A stretch of 64,000 bases of DNA from 3107 sp965216225 (lineage in GTDB: Bacteria > Pseudomonadota > Alphaproteobacteria > Rhodobacterales > Rhodobacteraceae): the NCBI GenBank assembly GCA_965216225.1, contig CBDCFF010000028.1, positions 62,001 through 126,000 of the forward strand. Reading direction: 5' to 3'. Below are positions 49,611-58,089 of this stretch, piece after piece. The notes below the pieces were generated by a model. The model ran no database searches, had not been told where the DNA came from, and worked only from the letters and a program-made list of their open reading frames with translations. Position numbers and translations under genes: made by a program. Numbering within the stretch: the stretch's first letter is position 1; each line of letters begins with the position of its first letter.

Positions 49611-50780
49611 CTAGTCACCTGCATCTAAAGTTCGGCACATGAGTTTTGTTGGGCGCGTTGGCAGAACCGCTTGACGGAGGCGAGGATATGGTCGGCGGGT
49701 TTGACCCATTTGCAGGGTTTGGGGTTTTCGTTATGGGCCTCGATAAATGCAGCGATATCGGCTTCCAGTTCCGCCGTTGAACGATGGACGCCGCGCTGCA
49801 GTTGCTTGCGCGTCAGTTCAGCAAACCAACGCTCCACCTGATTGATCCAACTGGCCGAGGTCGGTGTGAAGTGGACATGCCAATGCGGGCGGCGTGCCAG
49901 CCAGGCCTTGATCTTCGGGGTTTTGTGGGTGGCGTAATTGTCCATGACGATATGCACCTCCGGCCCGTCCGGCATCTGCCGGTCGATCTGTTTGAGGAAG
50001 TCGAGGAACTCGGTGGCGCGGTGCCGCTTGTAGCATTTGCCGATCACGGCGCCGGTGGCGATATCCAGTGCTGCAAAAAGCGACGTCGTGCCGTGTCGGA
50101 TGTAGGTGTGGGTGCGCCGCTCGGCCACGCCGGGCGCCATTGGCAGCACAGGCTGTTCGCGATCCAGCGCCTGGATTTGCGATTTCTCGTCAACACACAA
50201 CACGATAGCCCTGTTCGGCGGTGACAGGTACAGCCCGACGATATCGTGCACCTTGTCCACGAACAGCGGGTCGGTTGAGAGCTTGAATGTCTCGCTTCGG
50301 TGCGGTTGCAGGCCGAACGCGTTCCAAATCCGCCGGATGGTGGTGTGCGACAGTCCCGTCGCCGCAGCCATGCTTCGGAGCGACCAATGGGTCGCATCCC
50401 TCGGGGTCGTGTTCAGCGTGCGCTCAATCACCGCAGTCACCTGATCGTCCGACACGGTGCGCGGGCGACCGGAACGGTATTCGTCGGTGAGACCTTCAAT
50501 CCGGCATCGCACAAAACGTCTGCGCCATTTGCCGACTGTGTGTTCATGCACCCCAAGCCGGGCCGCCACTTCCTTGCTCGCCAATCCATCGGCGCACAGC
50601 AGGATCATCCGGCATCGGTCCGACAGCGAACGTGCCGCTTTGGGACGCCGAACCTGACCCTCGAGAAAACGGCGCTCATCTTCGCTCAAAACCACTGCAT
50701 CCGCCAAACGTCCCACCATCGCAACATCCTCCTCAATTCCCGCTCAGTCAATGATACAAAGTACAATTCCGGGGGACTAG
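49611..50780 (-). mobile_element. IS630-family element, copy D2
   Basis: Both ends are visible: CTAGTCACCTGCATC (49611 on) and, inverted, CTAGTCCCCCGGAATTG (complement of 50764-50780). The inner CTAG is shared with the end of the type A IS630, so one inserted exactly at the edge of the other. Inverted relative to D1. Confidence 0.88.
49625..50719 (-). CDS. IS630-family transposase, copy D2
   Basis: 364 residues, about 97 percent or more identical by eye to D1. Two HTH segments and the DDE residues (LCVDEKSQIQ, VMDNYATHKT, SWINQVERWFAEL) are intact, and the native TAG stop after CAEL is kept. It is probably active and is the reference for the stop-loss in D1. Confidence 0.92.
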   Translation of the reverse strand: MVGRLADAVVLSEDERRFLEGQVRRPKAARSLSDRCRMILLCADGLASKEVAARLGVHEHTVGKWRRRFVRCRIEGLTDEYRSGRPRTVSDDQVTAVIERTLNTTPRDATHWSLRSMAAATGLSHTTIRRIWNAFGLQPHRSETFKLSTDPLFVDKVHDIVGLYLSPPNRAIVLCVDEKSQIQALDREQPVLPMAPGVAERRTHTYIRHGTTSLFAALDIATGAVIGKCYKRHRATEFLDFLKQIDRQMPDGPEVHIVMDNYATHKTPKIKAWLARRPHWHVHFTPTSASWINQVERWFAELTRKQLQRGVHRSTAELEADIAAFIEAHNENPKPCKWVKPADHILASVKRFCQRAQQNSCAEL

Positions 50781-50867
50781 GTCGTTTGAACACTCGGAAC
50801 AGATTGTATGGTGTTCGCTGTAAGATTATGGTTTCCTGCTAATAATATGCTCTGAAAGGCCATAACC

Positions 50868-51953
50868 ATGACCGCAGAAGTCAATCAATCCGAAGATGAC
50901 CAATTAGTAGGTGATCAAGTAGTTGAGGATGAGGAGGAGGAGCTCGACGATGAGGATGTCGTATACCAAATCAACACCTTTGGTGCCGACTATACCGTCG
51001 ATGGACTTGTAAAGAGATTTGATCGCGGTGATATCTACAGGCCGGAGTTTCAGAGAAACTTTGTCTGGACTTGGCCTCAGGCTTCAAAATTCATCGAGTC
51101 AATTCTGCTCGGTTTACCAATTCCGAGTGTTTTTCTTTATCGGGAGGAAAGCACTCAGAAGCACCTAATCGTGGACGGTCTACAACGCTTAACTACGCTT
51201 CATGCTTTCCACAAAGGCAGGTTTCAACACAATGATCGAGTTTTTCGATTAAAGGACGTAAAAAGGCGTTTCGACGGCCGAACAATCGATGAACTTGAAG
51301 AAGAAGACCATCGCCGTTTCGAAGACGCTGTCATTCACGCGATGATTATTCAACAAATGGCTCCAGATGACGATAACAGCTCCGTCTTTCATATATTTGA
51401 TAGGCTGAACTCAAACGGCACTCCCCTCCAGCCGCAAGAAATGCGCGCCGCGATTTATCATGGGCCATTTCAAGCCCTGCTTGGAAAACTCAATGAAGAC
51501 AAACTGTGGCGTGAGATTTTCGGACCTGTTCACAAACGTGCAAAGGACCAAGAACTCATTCTACGGTTTTTGGCTTTGACAAACAGACGTGATACTTATG
51601 AAAAGCCCATGAAAAATTTCTTGAACAATTTCATGGGGGTAAATCGACACTTAAATGGCGAAGTCGCCAACGAACTCAGTCAACAGTTTTTGGGAACAAT
51701 TGATAGGGCTTATGGCGCATTGGGCGGGCGGGCATTTAGACCACAGCGTGCTATGAACGTGGCAGTTTATGACGCGATAATGATCGCAATTGTGTCCTGT
51801 CCTGATGCCGAGCCCGAACATATCAAGCTCGCATACGACAACTTGATTGCAGACGACAGGTTCATGCGTATGAGCAGCGATGCAACTTCAAACGAAGCCA
51901 ATGTGCATGGTCGAATCGATATGGCGATAGCAGAAATAAATGCCGCTACTTAG
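50868..51953 (+). CDS. DUF262-domain protein (ParB/GmrS-like), paired with a HEPN protein
   Basis: 361 residues. The acidic N-terminus (residues 9-31, mostly Glu/Asp) is followed by a DUF262 domain: YRPEFQRNFVW (57-67), VDGLQRLTTL (102-111, a variant of the DGQQR nucleotide-binding motif), IFDRLNSNGTPL (176-187) and QEMRAAIY (190-197). In GmrSD, SspE and related defence proteins this fold hydrolyses nucleotides and senses DNA modification, but there the protein also carries a DUF1524 HNH nuclease; none is present here. The last 14 bases overlap the downstream HEPN gene. The region is much lower in GC than the surrounding DNA and is enclosed by IS elements. A role in anti-phage defence is inferred. 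Confidence 0.85.
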   Translation: MTAEVNQSEDDQLVGDQVVEDEEEELDDEDVVYQINTFGADYTVDGLVKRFDRGDIYRPEFQRNFVWTWPQASKFIESILLGLPIPSVFLYREESTQKHLIVDGLQRLTTLHAFHKGRFQHNDRVFRLKDVKRRFDGRTIDELEEEDHRRFEDAVIHAMIIQQMAPDDDNSSVFHIFDRLNSNGTPLQPQEMRAAIYHGPFQALLGKLNEDKLWREIFGPVHKRAKDQELILRFLALTNRRDTYEKPMKNFLNNFMGVNRHLNGEVANELSQQFLGTIDRAYGALGGRAFRPQRAMNVAVYDAIMIAIVSCPDAEPEHIKLAYDNLIADDRFMRMSSDATSNEANVHGRIDMAIAEINAAT

Positions 51954-52410
51954 GATTACCCAACACGCCGATCGCATAGACGCCTTGCTGACGACAATGG
52001 ACGCGACCGTTCAAGACGTGGACGCTCGGATTCAGAATGTTTTTGCAAACCATGTTGTTTTGGCAGGTGCAGGCTACGTGGAGGGCGCCGTGTTAGCTAC
52101 TCTGTCAGAATATGGTCGGGTGCATGGGAATCCAAGAATTTCAAGGTTTGTCGAGAAATCTGTCGCCAGAAACAATTCGCTAAATTGTGAGAAGATTGCG
52201 AAAATTCTGCATCAATTCGATAAAGATTGGTGGCCGACTATTGAACAAAATACTGGGGCTGAGAACACAGCCGCGGTTGATAGTCTCAAAACGCTCCGTG
52301 ACCAAATTGCACACGGGAGACCAAATGGAACTGGCTACATGACCGTCAAAGATTACTACACAAATTCTAAGCGGTTTGTTTTAGATTTTGCTGCGGTAAT
52401 TATACCGTGA
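51940..52410 (+). CDS. Small HEPN-like protein (putative ribonuclease effector)
   Basis: 156 residues, nearly all helical in pattern. The feature that identifies it is LKTLRDQIAHG, with Arg120 and His125 forming the R-x4-6-H motif of HEPN ribonucleases; the fold resembles the RiboL-PSP/MAE_28990-like HEPN group, which I recall being found next to DUF262 genes. The ATG (51940) lies inside the end of the DUF262 gene, in another frame, so translation is likely coupled and stoichiometry controlled. Expected action is RNA cleavage on activation. It could also be a non-catalytic HEPN partner. Confidence 0.75.
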   Translation: MPLLRITQHADRIDALLTTMDATVQDVDARIQNVFANHVVLAGAGYVEGAVLATLSEYGRVHGNPRISRFVEKSVARNNSLNCEKIAKILHQFDKDWWPTIEQNTGAENTAAVDSLKTLRDQIAHGRPNGTGYMTVKDYYTNSKRFVLDFAAVIIP

Positions 52411-52794
52411 TCCAACGCCCTCAGAACGTAAGCGTCCGGCGAACCCGTTCTTAACGCTCTTTGTGAATGCTGCGAGTCTATGCGTTGATTTCGGTCGATA
52501 AGCGTCCGCCTAAATAAGCGGACACGTATGATGGCAGGGAACGGTCGCCGAGGGCGGTATACAGACAAGTTTAAGCGGCAGGTTTTGGCTGAGACTTTTG
52601 AACCGGGCGCATCTGTTGCTGCAGTGGCGCGCAAACATGATCTCAATGCGAACATGTTGTTTGGCTGGCGCCCGGACCCGCGCTTTGTACCAGCCGCGCG
52701 CGACCTTGCGTCCTTTTTGCCTGTTGAGGTGCAAGCAACAGACGTGGCCCTTGCACCATCGAGCCGTATCGTCCTCGATGTAGCACTTGCCTCG

Positions 52795-54126
52795 GGAGTG
52801 TCCTGAATTCTGTGTATCTGTCCCGGACCATGGGGGTTTCAAATACAGTCACGCATTGAAGCGCTCGTCGAACATAATAGCGAACTGGTTGCGGGCTGCA
52901 AACCATTCCCGAACATTCCTGCCGCCTTTCTCGAAGTTGCGGATGGCCAGATAGATCAGCTTTGTTGCGGCCTGATCGGTCGGGAACGATCCGCGGGTCT
53001 TGATTGATTTGCGGATCACCCGGTTCAGGCTCTCGATGGCGTTGGTGGTGTAGATGATCTTTCGGATCGCCGGATCGAAGGCGAAGAACGGGATTACTTC
53101 CTGCCATGCCCGTCGCCAGGCCGGGGCGATGGAGGCGTATTTACCGGCCCATTTCTCCTCGAACGCGTCCAGTTCATCGGCGGCCTGATCGGCGGTGGCA
53201 GCGCTGTAAATCCGGCGCAGATCGGCGGCCACTGCCTTGCGGTCTTTCCACGAGCAGAAGTTCAGGGAGTGGCGCACCAGGTGGACAATGCAGGTTTGCA
53301 CCGTGGTCTGCGCAAAGGCGGCGGTGATCGCCTCCGGGAAGCCTTTGAGCCCGTCAACGACGGCGATCAGAATGTCCTGGACACCCCGGTTCTTCAGCTC
53401 GTTCATCACCGACAACCAGAATTTGGCCCCCTCGTTATCAGCAATCCACAGGCCCAGAACCTCGCGCACGCCGTCCCGGCTGACCCCCAGAGCGATGTAG
53501 ATGGCCTTGTTCTTCACCATGCGGCTGTCGGCGTCGCGGATCTTCACCCGCAGCGCGTCGAAGATCACGATCGGATACATCCGCTCCAGCGCCCGGCTTT
53601 GCCAGTCGCGCACCTCGTCGAGCACGGCGTCGGTGACGCGGCTGATCAAATCCGGCGAGACCAGAAGACCGTAGATATCCTCAAGATGGGCGCGGATGTC
53701 GCGGACGGTCAGTCCGGCGGCATAGAGGCCGATGATCCTGTCATCCATCCCGTCGATCCGGGTCTGGCCCTTCTTCACCAGTTCCGGTTCAAAACTGCCA
53801 TCCCGATCACGGGGCACGGAAATCGGCGCCTCGCCGATCTGGCCCTTCAGGCGCTTGCCAGCTGTGCCGTTGCGCCGATTGGACTGACCCGGAGGTGCAT
53901 CCTTGCCTTCTTCATAGCCCGGATGCGCGGTCAGTTCGGCCCCAAGCATCCGCTCCATCAGTTTGATCTTGAGCTCTTTCAGCAGCCCGGTATCGCCAAG
54001 CAGGTCTTCAGGCCGCTCGCAGCCTTCCAGAAGTTCGTCCGGAAGTTCCCTGGATATCGTCATCGTCATGGCTCCTCTCTCAAAGCATGGAACAGATCAC
54101 AGATACACAGAGGAGCGGACACTCTC
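52795..54126 (-). mobile_element. IS256-family element, copy C (first family, complete)
   Basis: 1332 bp. Ends are GGAGTGTCCTGAATTCTGTG (52795 on) and GAGAGTGTCCGCTCC (complement of the right side, 54126). Exact 9-bp duplication CTTGCCTCG at 52786-52794 and 54127-54135. This is the reference for the broken copies at 20571-21189, 37403-38597 and 38598-39379. Confidence 0.95.
52849..54069 (-). CDS. IS256-family transposase, intact copy C
   Basis: 406 residues, MTMTISRELPDELLEGCERP. Mutator-type DDE enzyme: Asp in YPIVIFDALRVKIRDAD, Asp in ILIAVVDGLKGFPEAI and Glu in IIYTTNAIESLNRVIRKS; the C/H-containing insertion TCIVHLVRHSLNF is present. No frame breaks, so it is the probable source of activity for the family in this window. 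Confidence 0.95.
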   Translation of the reverse strand: MTMTISRELPDELLEGCERPEDLLGDTGLLKELKIKLMERMLGAELTAHPGYEEGKDAPPGQSNRRNGTAGKRLKGQIGEAPISVPRDRDGSFEPELVKKGQTRIDGMDDRIIGLYAAGLTVRDIRAHLEDIYGLLVSPDLISRVTDAVLDEVRDWQSRALERMYPIVIFDALRVKIRDADSRMVKNKAIYIALGVSRDGVREVLGLWIADNEGAKFWLSVMNELKNRGVQDILIAVVDGLKGFPEAITAAFAQTTVQTCIVHLVRHSLNFCSWKDRKAVAADLRRIYSAATADQAADELDAFEEKWAGKYASIAPAWRRAWQEVIPFFAFDPAIRKIIYTTNAIESLNRVIRKSIKTRGSFPTDQAATKLIYLAIRNFEKGGRNVREWFAARNQFAIMFDERFNA

Positions 54127-54206
54127 CTTGCCTCGGGCCATCGTTTGCACTTCAACAGTGGTGTTGGGCATTCAGTATTGGTCGCACTCCTACGCGATCT
54201 TTCTGC

Positions 54207-54427
54207 ATGATCCCGGTCCCGAGCAACACGCGGATTTGGCTGGCCGCTGGCGTGACGGACATGCGGCGCGGCTTCAACACCTTGGCGGCACAGACCGAGA
54301 AGGTCTTGGCTGAGAACCCTTGTTCGGGCCATCTATTTGTGTTTCGTGGCCGCCGTGGTGATCTGCTCAAGATTATCTGGTGGGACAGCCAGGGCGGATG
54401 CCTGTTTAGCAAACGGTTGGAGAAAGT
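54207..54427 (+). pseudogene. IS66 tnpB, truncated
   Basis: MIPVPSNTRIWLAAGVTDMR to FSKRLEK matches residues 1-73 of the complete tnpB at 43888-44235, then stops at the IS481 end (GTGTTCAGCG). The conserved RFVWPAAKDG part is missing. Confidence 0.85.
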
Positions 54428-55107
54428 GTTCAGCGACAACCATCAACGACAACCAGCACGAAGGAGAGAACTGAGAAAAAACACCGACGAATACCCAACC
54501 CTGGCGGCCTCAAAACCGGCCAAGGTGGTTGTCGGAACCGGACAAGATGGTTGACGCGCTACAGCCTGAATGAGTTATCGGAGCGGCACGAAAGCGCGAC
54601 AGGTCCACGGACACTCTCGCGCCGGCGGTTCAAACGTTACCCTGTCGGTTTCTTCCCCATCGACATTGCCGAAGTTCAGACCACCGGGGGCAAGCTCTAT
54701 CTCTTCGTCGGCATCGACCGCACCAGCAAGTTCGCCGTCGCCCAACTCGTGGACAAGGCCGACAGGCGCACCGCGTGGGAGTTCCTGCAGCACATGCTCG
54801 AAGCCGTGCCCTGCCAGGTCCACACCATTCTCACTGACAATGGCATCCGGTTCGCCGAGCGGCCCCGGAACCGCAACACGATCCATTCCCGGCCAATGCG
54901 CTTCGACGTGATTTGCGAGGCCATGCTGCGCGACAAACAAGGTGAGAATCCAGCGTCAATCAGGATGAGAACGCGTGTGCGGGGGCTCGCAGGGAGGGCG
55001 TAGCCCGACTGGGGAGGCCCCGCACACGCGTTTTGCCCTTTTGGGGCGGGCCTGACGGTTGTGGCCGGCTCGGATAAGGAATGATTTTCTGTGCAAGGGG
55101 ATCGTTC

Positions 55108-56628
55108 ATGCCGGGCTGTCATGTCACTGACCAACAAATGAGGCTCTTCATGACGCTCAGATCGACCCATTCCGTTGCCGTTGCCGCTGCCAAGGCGGGG
55201 ATCAGCCAGGCAACGGGCTATCGGCTGCAAGCTGACCCAATTTTACCATCACAGAAGAAGGCCCCTCGCGGCCGGCGGCGTCCGGACCCGCTGGCGGACA
55301 TTTTTGATGCGGAGGTCGTGCCGCTTCTGCGGTCCTCACCGGGGATCCGACCTGTGGCGGTTTACGAGGAGCTTCTGCGTCGGCATTCTGATCTGGGTAC
55401 GGGCATCCGACGGACTCTGGAGCGACGGATACGCGCCTGGAATGCGGAACACGGCCCTGAACAGGACGTCATTTTCCGGCAGACCCACACACCGGGCAAA
55501 ATGGGCCTGTCGGATTTCACCGCCATGGGCAAGTTGGGTGTGACCATTGCCGGTGAGGCACTGGGCCATCGACTGTATCACTTCCGGCTTGCCTATAGCG
55601 GGTTTCAGCACGCCCACGTCGTGCTGGGCGGCGAAAGCTATGTGGCGCTGGCTGAGGGATTGCAGAACGCCCTCTGGACGCTCGGCGGCGTGCCACACAA
55701 TCATGGAACTGACAGCCTGTCGGCGGCCTTCAAGAACCTGGATAAGTCATCCCGGGCCGATCTAACCGACCGCTTCGACGCCCTGTGCAACCATTATGGA
55801 ATGACGCCGACGCGCAACAACAAGGGCGTCGCACACGAGAACGGTTCCATCGAGAGCCCCAATGGGCATCTGAAGCGCACCATTGAGGACGCGCTGGTCA
55901 TGCGTGGGTCGCGCGACTTCGAAAGCTTGCAAGATTATCGTCGCTTCATCGACGAGATCGTGGGCCGGATCAACGCCCGCAATGCCAAGCGTATCGATGC
56001 GGAACGTGCGAGCCTCAGACCTTTGCCGACGCGGCGGACCACGGATTACGAGGAGATCACGTTGCGCGTCACTTCCTCCGGGGGCTTCACCTTGCGCAAG
56101 GTGTTCTACACCGTGCCATCCCGGTTGATCGGGCATCAGCTGCGGGTTCGGCTCTACGATGATCGGTTGGAGCTGTTCCTGGGAAGCTCTGCCCTGCTAA
56201 CGCTGACACGCGGACGAGCCTCGAGCACCGGGAGCCATGGGCACGTGGTCAATTACCACCACGTCATCCACTCCTTGCGCAAAAAGCCCATGGCGCTGAT
56301 GGGGCTGGTCTATCGGGATCAGCTATTCCCGCGCCGGGCGTTCCGTAACATGTTCGCATTCCTGCTGGAGCAGACCAGTGAGAAGGCGGCGTGTCGCATG
56401 GTTGTCGATCTTCTGGCGCTGGCACACGAGCGGGGCTGCGAGGCTGAATTGGCAGCGCAGCTTGAGGAGGACCTTCGCCAGAAGCGCCCGCCTGACATGG
56501 CGGCCCTACGCGCAGTGTTTAGCCCATCACAAGACGCACTCCCCCAAGTCGCGGTGCAACTGGCCGACCTGTCATCTTACGACCAGTTGGTCGGCGGTAC
56601 GCCATCCGCTCAGGAGGTGACAGCATGA
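55108..56628 (+). CDS. istA: IS21 transposase IstA, copy 2
   Basis: 506 residues, identical in translation to copy 1 at 47354-48874 as far as I can compare. The integrase-core DDE residues are intact. Start at ATG 55108 after AAGGGGA. The stop overlaps istB. Confidence 0.94.
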   Translation: MPGCHVTDQQMRLFMTLRSTHSVAVAAAKAGISQATGYRLQADPILPSQKKAPRGRRRPDPLADIFDAEVVPLLRSSPGIRPVAVYEELLRRHSDLGTGIRRTLERRIRAWNAEHGPEQDVIFRQTHTPGKMGLSDFTAMGKLGVTIAGEALGHRLYHFRLAYSGFQHAHVVLGGESYVALAEGLQNALWTLGGVPHNHGTDSLSAAFKNLDKSSRADLTDRFDALCNHYGMTPTRNNKGVAHENGSIESPNGHLKRTIEDALVMRGSRDFESLQDYRRFIDEIVGRINARNAKRIDAERASLRPLPTRRTTDYEEITLRVTSSGGFTLRKVFYTVPSRLIGHQLRVRLYDDRLELFLGSSALLTLTRGRASSTGSHGHVVNYHHVIHSLRKKPMALMGLVYRDQLFPRRAFRNMFAFLLEQTSEKAACRMVVDLLALAHERGCEAELAAQLEEDLRQKRPPDMAALRAVFSPSQDALPQVAVQLADLSSYDQLVGGTPSAQEVTA

Positions 56629-57434
56629 CATCGCCCCAGACCGATACCGCCCGCCTAACCTTGGCTCTGACCGAATTGCGCTTGCCAGCCATCAAGGCGC
56701 TATGGCCGCGCTTTGCGGAACAAGCCGACAAGGAAGGCTGGCCCGCCGCTCGGATGCTCAGCACCCTGGTGGAGCATGAACTGGCTGAACGAGATCGCCG
56801 TCGTATCGAGCGACATCTCGCACAGGCACGCCTGTTGCCCGGAAAAACGATCGACACCTTCGACTTCACAGCCGTCCCCATGCTGTCCAAGGCCCATGTC
56901 AGTGCGATCACCGCTGGCGACAGCTGGATCGGAAAGGGCGGCAACATCCTGCTGTTTGGGCCGCCAGGTGTGGGCAAATCACATCTCGGCTCAGCCATCG
57001 GGCTCGCCCTTGTCGAGCAAGGCTACCGCGTCCTATTCAGCCGCACCACCGATCTGGTCCAGAAACTCCAACAGGCCCGCCGCGATCTCGTCCTCGAAAG
57101 TGCCATTGCAAAGCTCGACAAATTCCATCTGCTGATCCTCGATGACATCACCTACGTCACCAAGGATCAGGCTGAAACCAGTGTGCTCTTCGAACTCATC
57201 AGCGCGAGATATGAACGCCGCTCAATGTTGATCACGGCCAACCAGCCCTTCGGGGAGTGGAATGCGATTTTTCCAGACCCGGCCATGACATTGGCCGCCG
57301 TCGACAGGCTCGTGCACCACGCAACCATCTTCGAGATGAATGTCGAAAGCTACCGGCGAAGAGCAGCACAAAAGGCAAAGGGGCCGGGAAGGCCTGCACA
57401 AAAAGCCACACCGGAAAATACCAAAGCTGATTGA
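56625..57434 (+). CDS. istB: IS21 helper ATPase IstB, copy 2
   Basis: 269 residues, identical in translation to copy 1, with GPPGVGKSH and LLILDDITY. The few differences between the two IS21 copies that I can see lie downstream of or at the very end of this gene, suggesting recent duplication or gene conversion. Confidence 0.95.
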   Translation: MTSPQTDTARLTLALTELRLPAIKALWPRFAEQADKEGWPAARMLSTLVEHELAERDRRRIERHLAQARLLPGKTIDTFDFTAVPMLSKAHVSAITAGDSWIGKGGNILLFGPPGVGKSHLGSAIGLALVEQGYRVLFSRTTDLVQKLQQARRDLVLESAIAKLDKFHLLILDDITYVTKDQAETSVLFELISARYERRSMLITANQPFGEWNAIFPDPAMTLAAVDRLVHHATIFEMNVESYRRRAAQKAKGPGRPAQKATPENTKAD

Positions 57435-57623
57435 CGCTCCGCGACAATCAAAAATCAAACCCCTTGATCGCGGCACAAAAGCCCGGCATCGTCCCAAACG
57501 TCGCGACCAAGGATTCTCATCCTGATTGACGCGCACTTCTCATCTTGATTGTCGCGCTACAAGGCCAACGGGATCGGGCGCCGCCTGACCAGGCCCAACC
57601 ATCCATGGAGCCGCGAGGACAAG

Positions 57624-57646
57624 AAAACAGTCCGGGGGACTGTTTT
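57624..57646 (+). repeat. Small perfect hairpin inside the IS481 transposase
   Basis: AAAACAGTCC (57624-57633), loop GGG, GGACTGTTTT (57637-57646). It forms the core of an insertion of about 42 bases relative to the family, and it keeps the reading frame. Confidence 0.75.
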
Positions 57647-57920
57647 CCCGAGTGGCGGGCAAGTGGAACGGATGAACCGCACCATCAAGGACGCGACCGT
57701 CAAACGCTTCCATTATGACAACCATGATCAACTTCGAACGCATCTGGCTGACTTCATGAACGCCTGTAACTTCGCCCGAAGGCTCAAGACCCTCAGCGGC
57801 CTCACGCCCTGTGAATACATCTGCAAGGTCTGGACAACAGAGCCGGATCGTTTCATACTGAACCCGATCCACCAGATGCCGGGACTGAACACCTCATGTG
57901 TCTCGTCCCTGCTATAGATT

Positions 57921-57956
57921 CCCCGTCACCGCTCCCGGCCGGGAGCGGTGACGGGG
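57921..57956. repeat. 36-bp perfect palindrome
   Basis: CCCCGTCACCGCTCCCGG (57921-57938) is followed without a spacer by its exact reverse complement (57939-57956). It begins 3 bases after the IS481 transposase stop and lies within the IS481 right end. It may be a transcription terminator or a protein-binding or cruciform site. Confidence 0.9.
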
Positions 57957-57975
57957 TGGGATACAGCGCTGAACA

Positions 57976-58089
57976 CCTTGTGGCATGACCACGTTCACCA
58001 GCAGGCTGATCCTGCCTCTCTTCACCGTCTCGAACAGTTGACGGCGGCCCGTTTTGCGGGACCGCGAAGCATAAGGAAGAGAGAGTGAC
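57976..58089. other. Short spacer between IS481 and an IS110 fragment
   Basis: No gene. It probably contains the leader of the IS110-type fragment that follows, with GAGAGAG as the ribosome binding site before 58090. Confidence 0.4.

Larger units (their letters stand above)
45918..49614 (-). mobile_element. IS630-family element (type A) split by IS21
   Basis: Ends TAGAGTCCTTCACATTTTG (left, about 45920) and TAGAGCGGTTCATCATTTG (complement of the right end near 49613) match as imperfect inverted repeats, and both abut a CTAG. IS21 copy 1 occupies 46421-49058, with TCTTGAT repeated on both sides. Confidence 0.8.
52528..54210 (+). pseudogene. IS66 tnpA, split by IS256
   Basis: The first part, 52528-52794, encodes MMAGNGRRGRYTDKFKRQVL with the HTH (GASVAAVARKHDLNANMLFG) to RIVLDVALASG. 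The second part, 54127-54210, encodes ASGHRLHFNSGVGHSVLVAL to the stop. Removing the IS256 and one copy of its 9-bp duplication rejoins the frame exactly. Confidence 0.85.
52426..54427 (+). mobile_element. IS66-family element, copy B (broken)
   Basis: The left end GTAAGCGTCCGGCGAACCCG at about 52426 resembles that of IS66 copy A. tnpA is split by an IS256 element (52795-54126), tnpB is cut at about 54427 by an IS481 element, and tnpC and the right end are missing. Confidence 0.8.
54924..57561 (+). mobile_element. IS21-family element, copy 2 (complete)
   Basis: 2638 bp, inverted relative to copy 1. Ends TGCTGCGCGACAAACAAG (54924 on) and TGTAGCGCGACAATCAAG (complement of the right end, 57561). 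A 6-bp duplication AGGCCA flanks it (54918-54923, 57562-57567); removing it restores the IS481 reading frame ICEANGI. Confidence 0.95.
54551..57917 (+). pseudogene. IS481-family transposase, interrupted and N-terminally deleted
   Basis: The part before IS21 encodes RFKRYPVGFFPIDIAEVQTT and TILTDNGIRFAERPRNRNTI to FDVICEA. The part after IS21 resumes ANGIGRRLTRPNHPW and GQVERMNRTIKDATVKRFHY to QMPGLNT. The usual HTH domain before RFKRYP is missing; the junction carries GGACACTCTC (54609-54618). About 14 extra residues, encoded by a hairpin sequence, sit between HPW and the catalytic-Glu motif GQVERMN. Confidence 0.8.
54428..57975 (+). mobile_element. IS481-family element (copy 2) split by IS21
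   Basis: The terminal TGTTCAGCG (54428 on) matches, inverted, CGCTGAACA (57967-57975). IS21 copy 2 lies inside at 54924-57561. No target duplication was found around the outer ends, which suggests later rearrangement. Confidence 0.65.

Noticed and set aside
52643..53107. Arg/His-rich minus-strand frame overlapping the IS256 transposase
   Set aside because: Out-of-frame reading of the same transposase that continues across the IS end into IS66 DNA.
49059..54923. A classical composite transposon bounded by the two IS21 copies
   Set aside because: Each IS21 has its own, different target duplication (TCTTGAT; AGGCCA) and each splits a different older IS, so the pair did not arrive as one unit.
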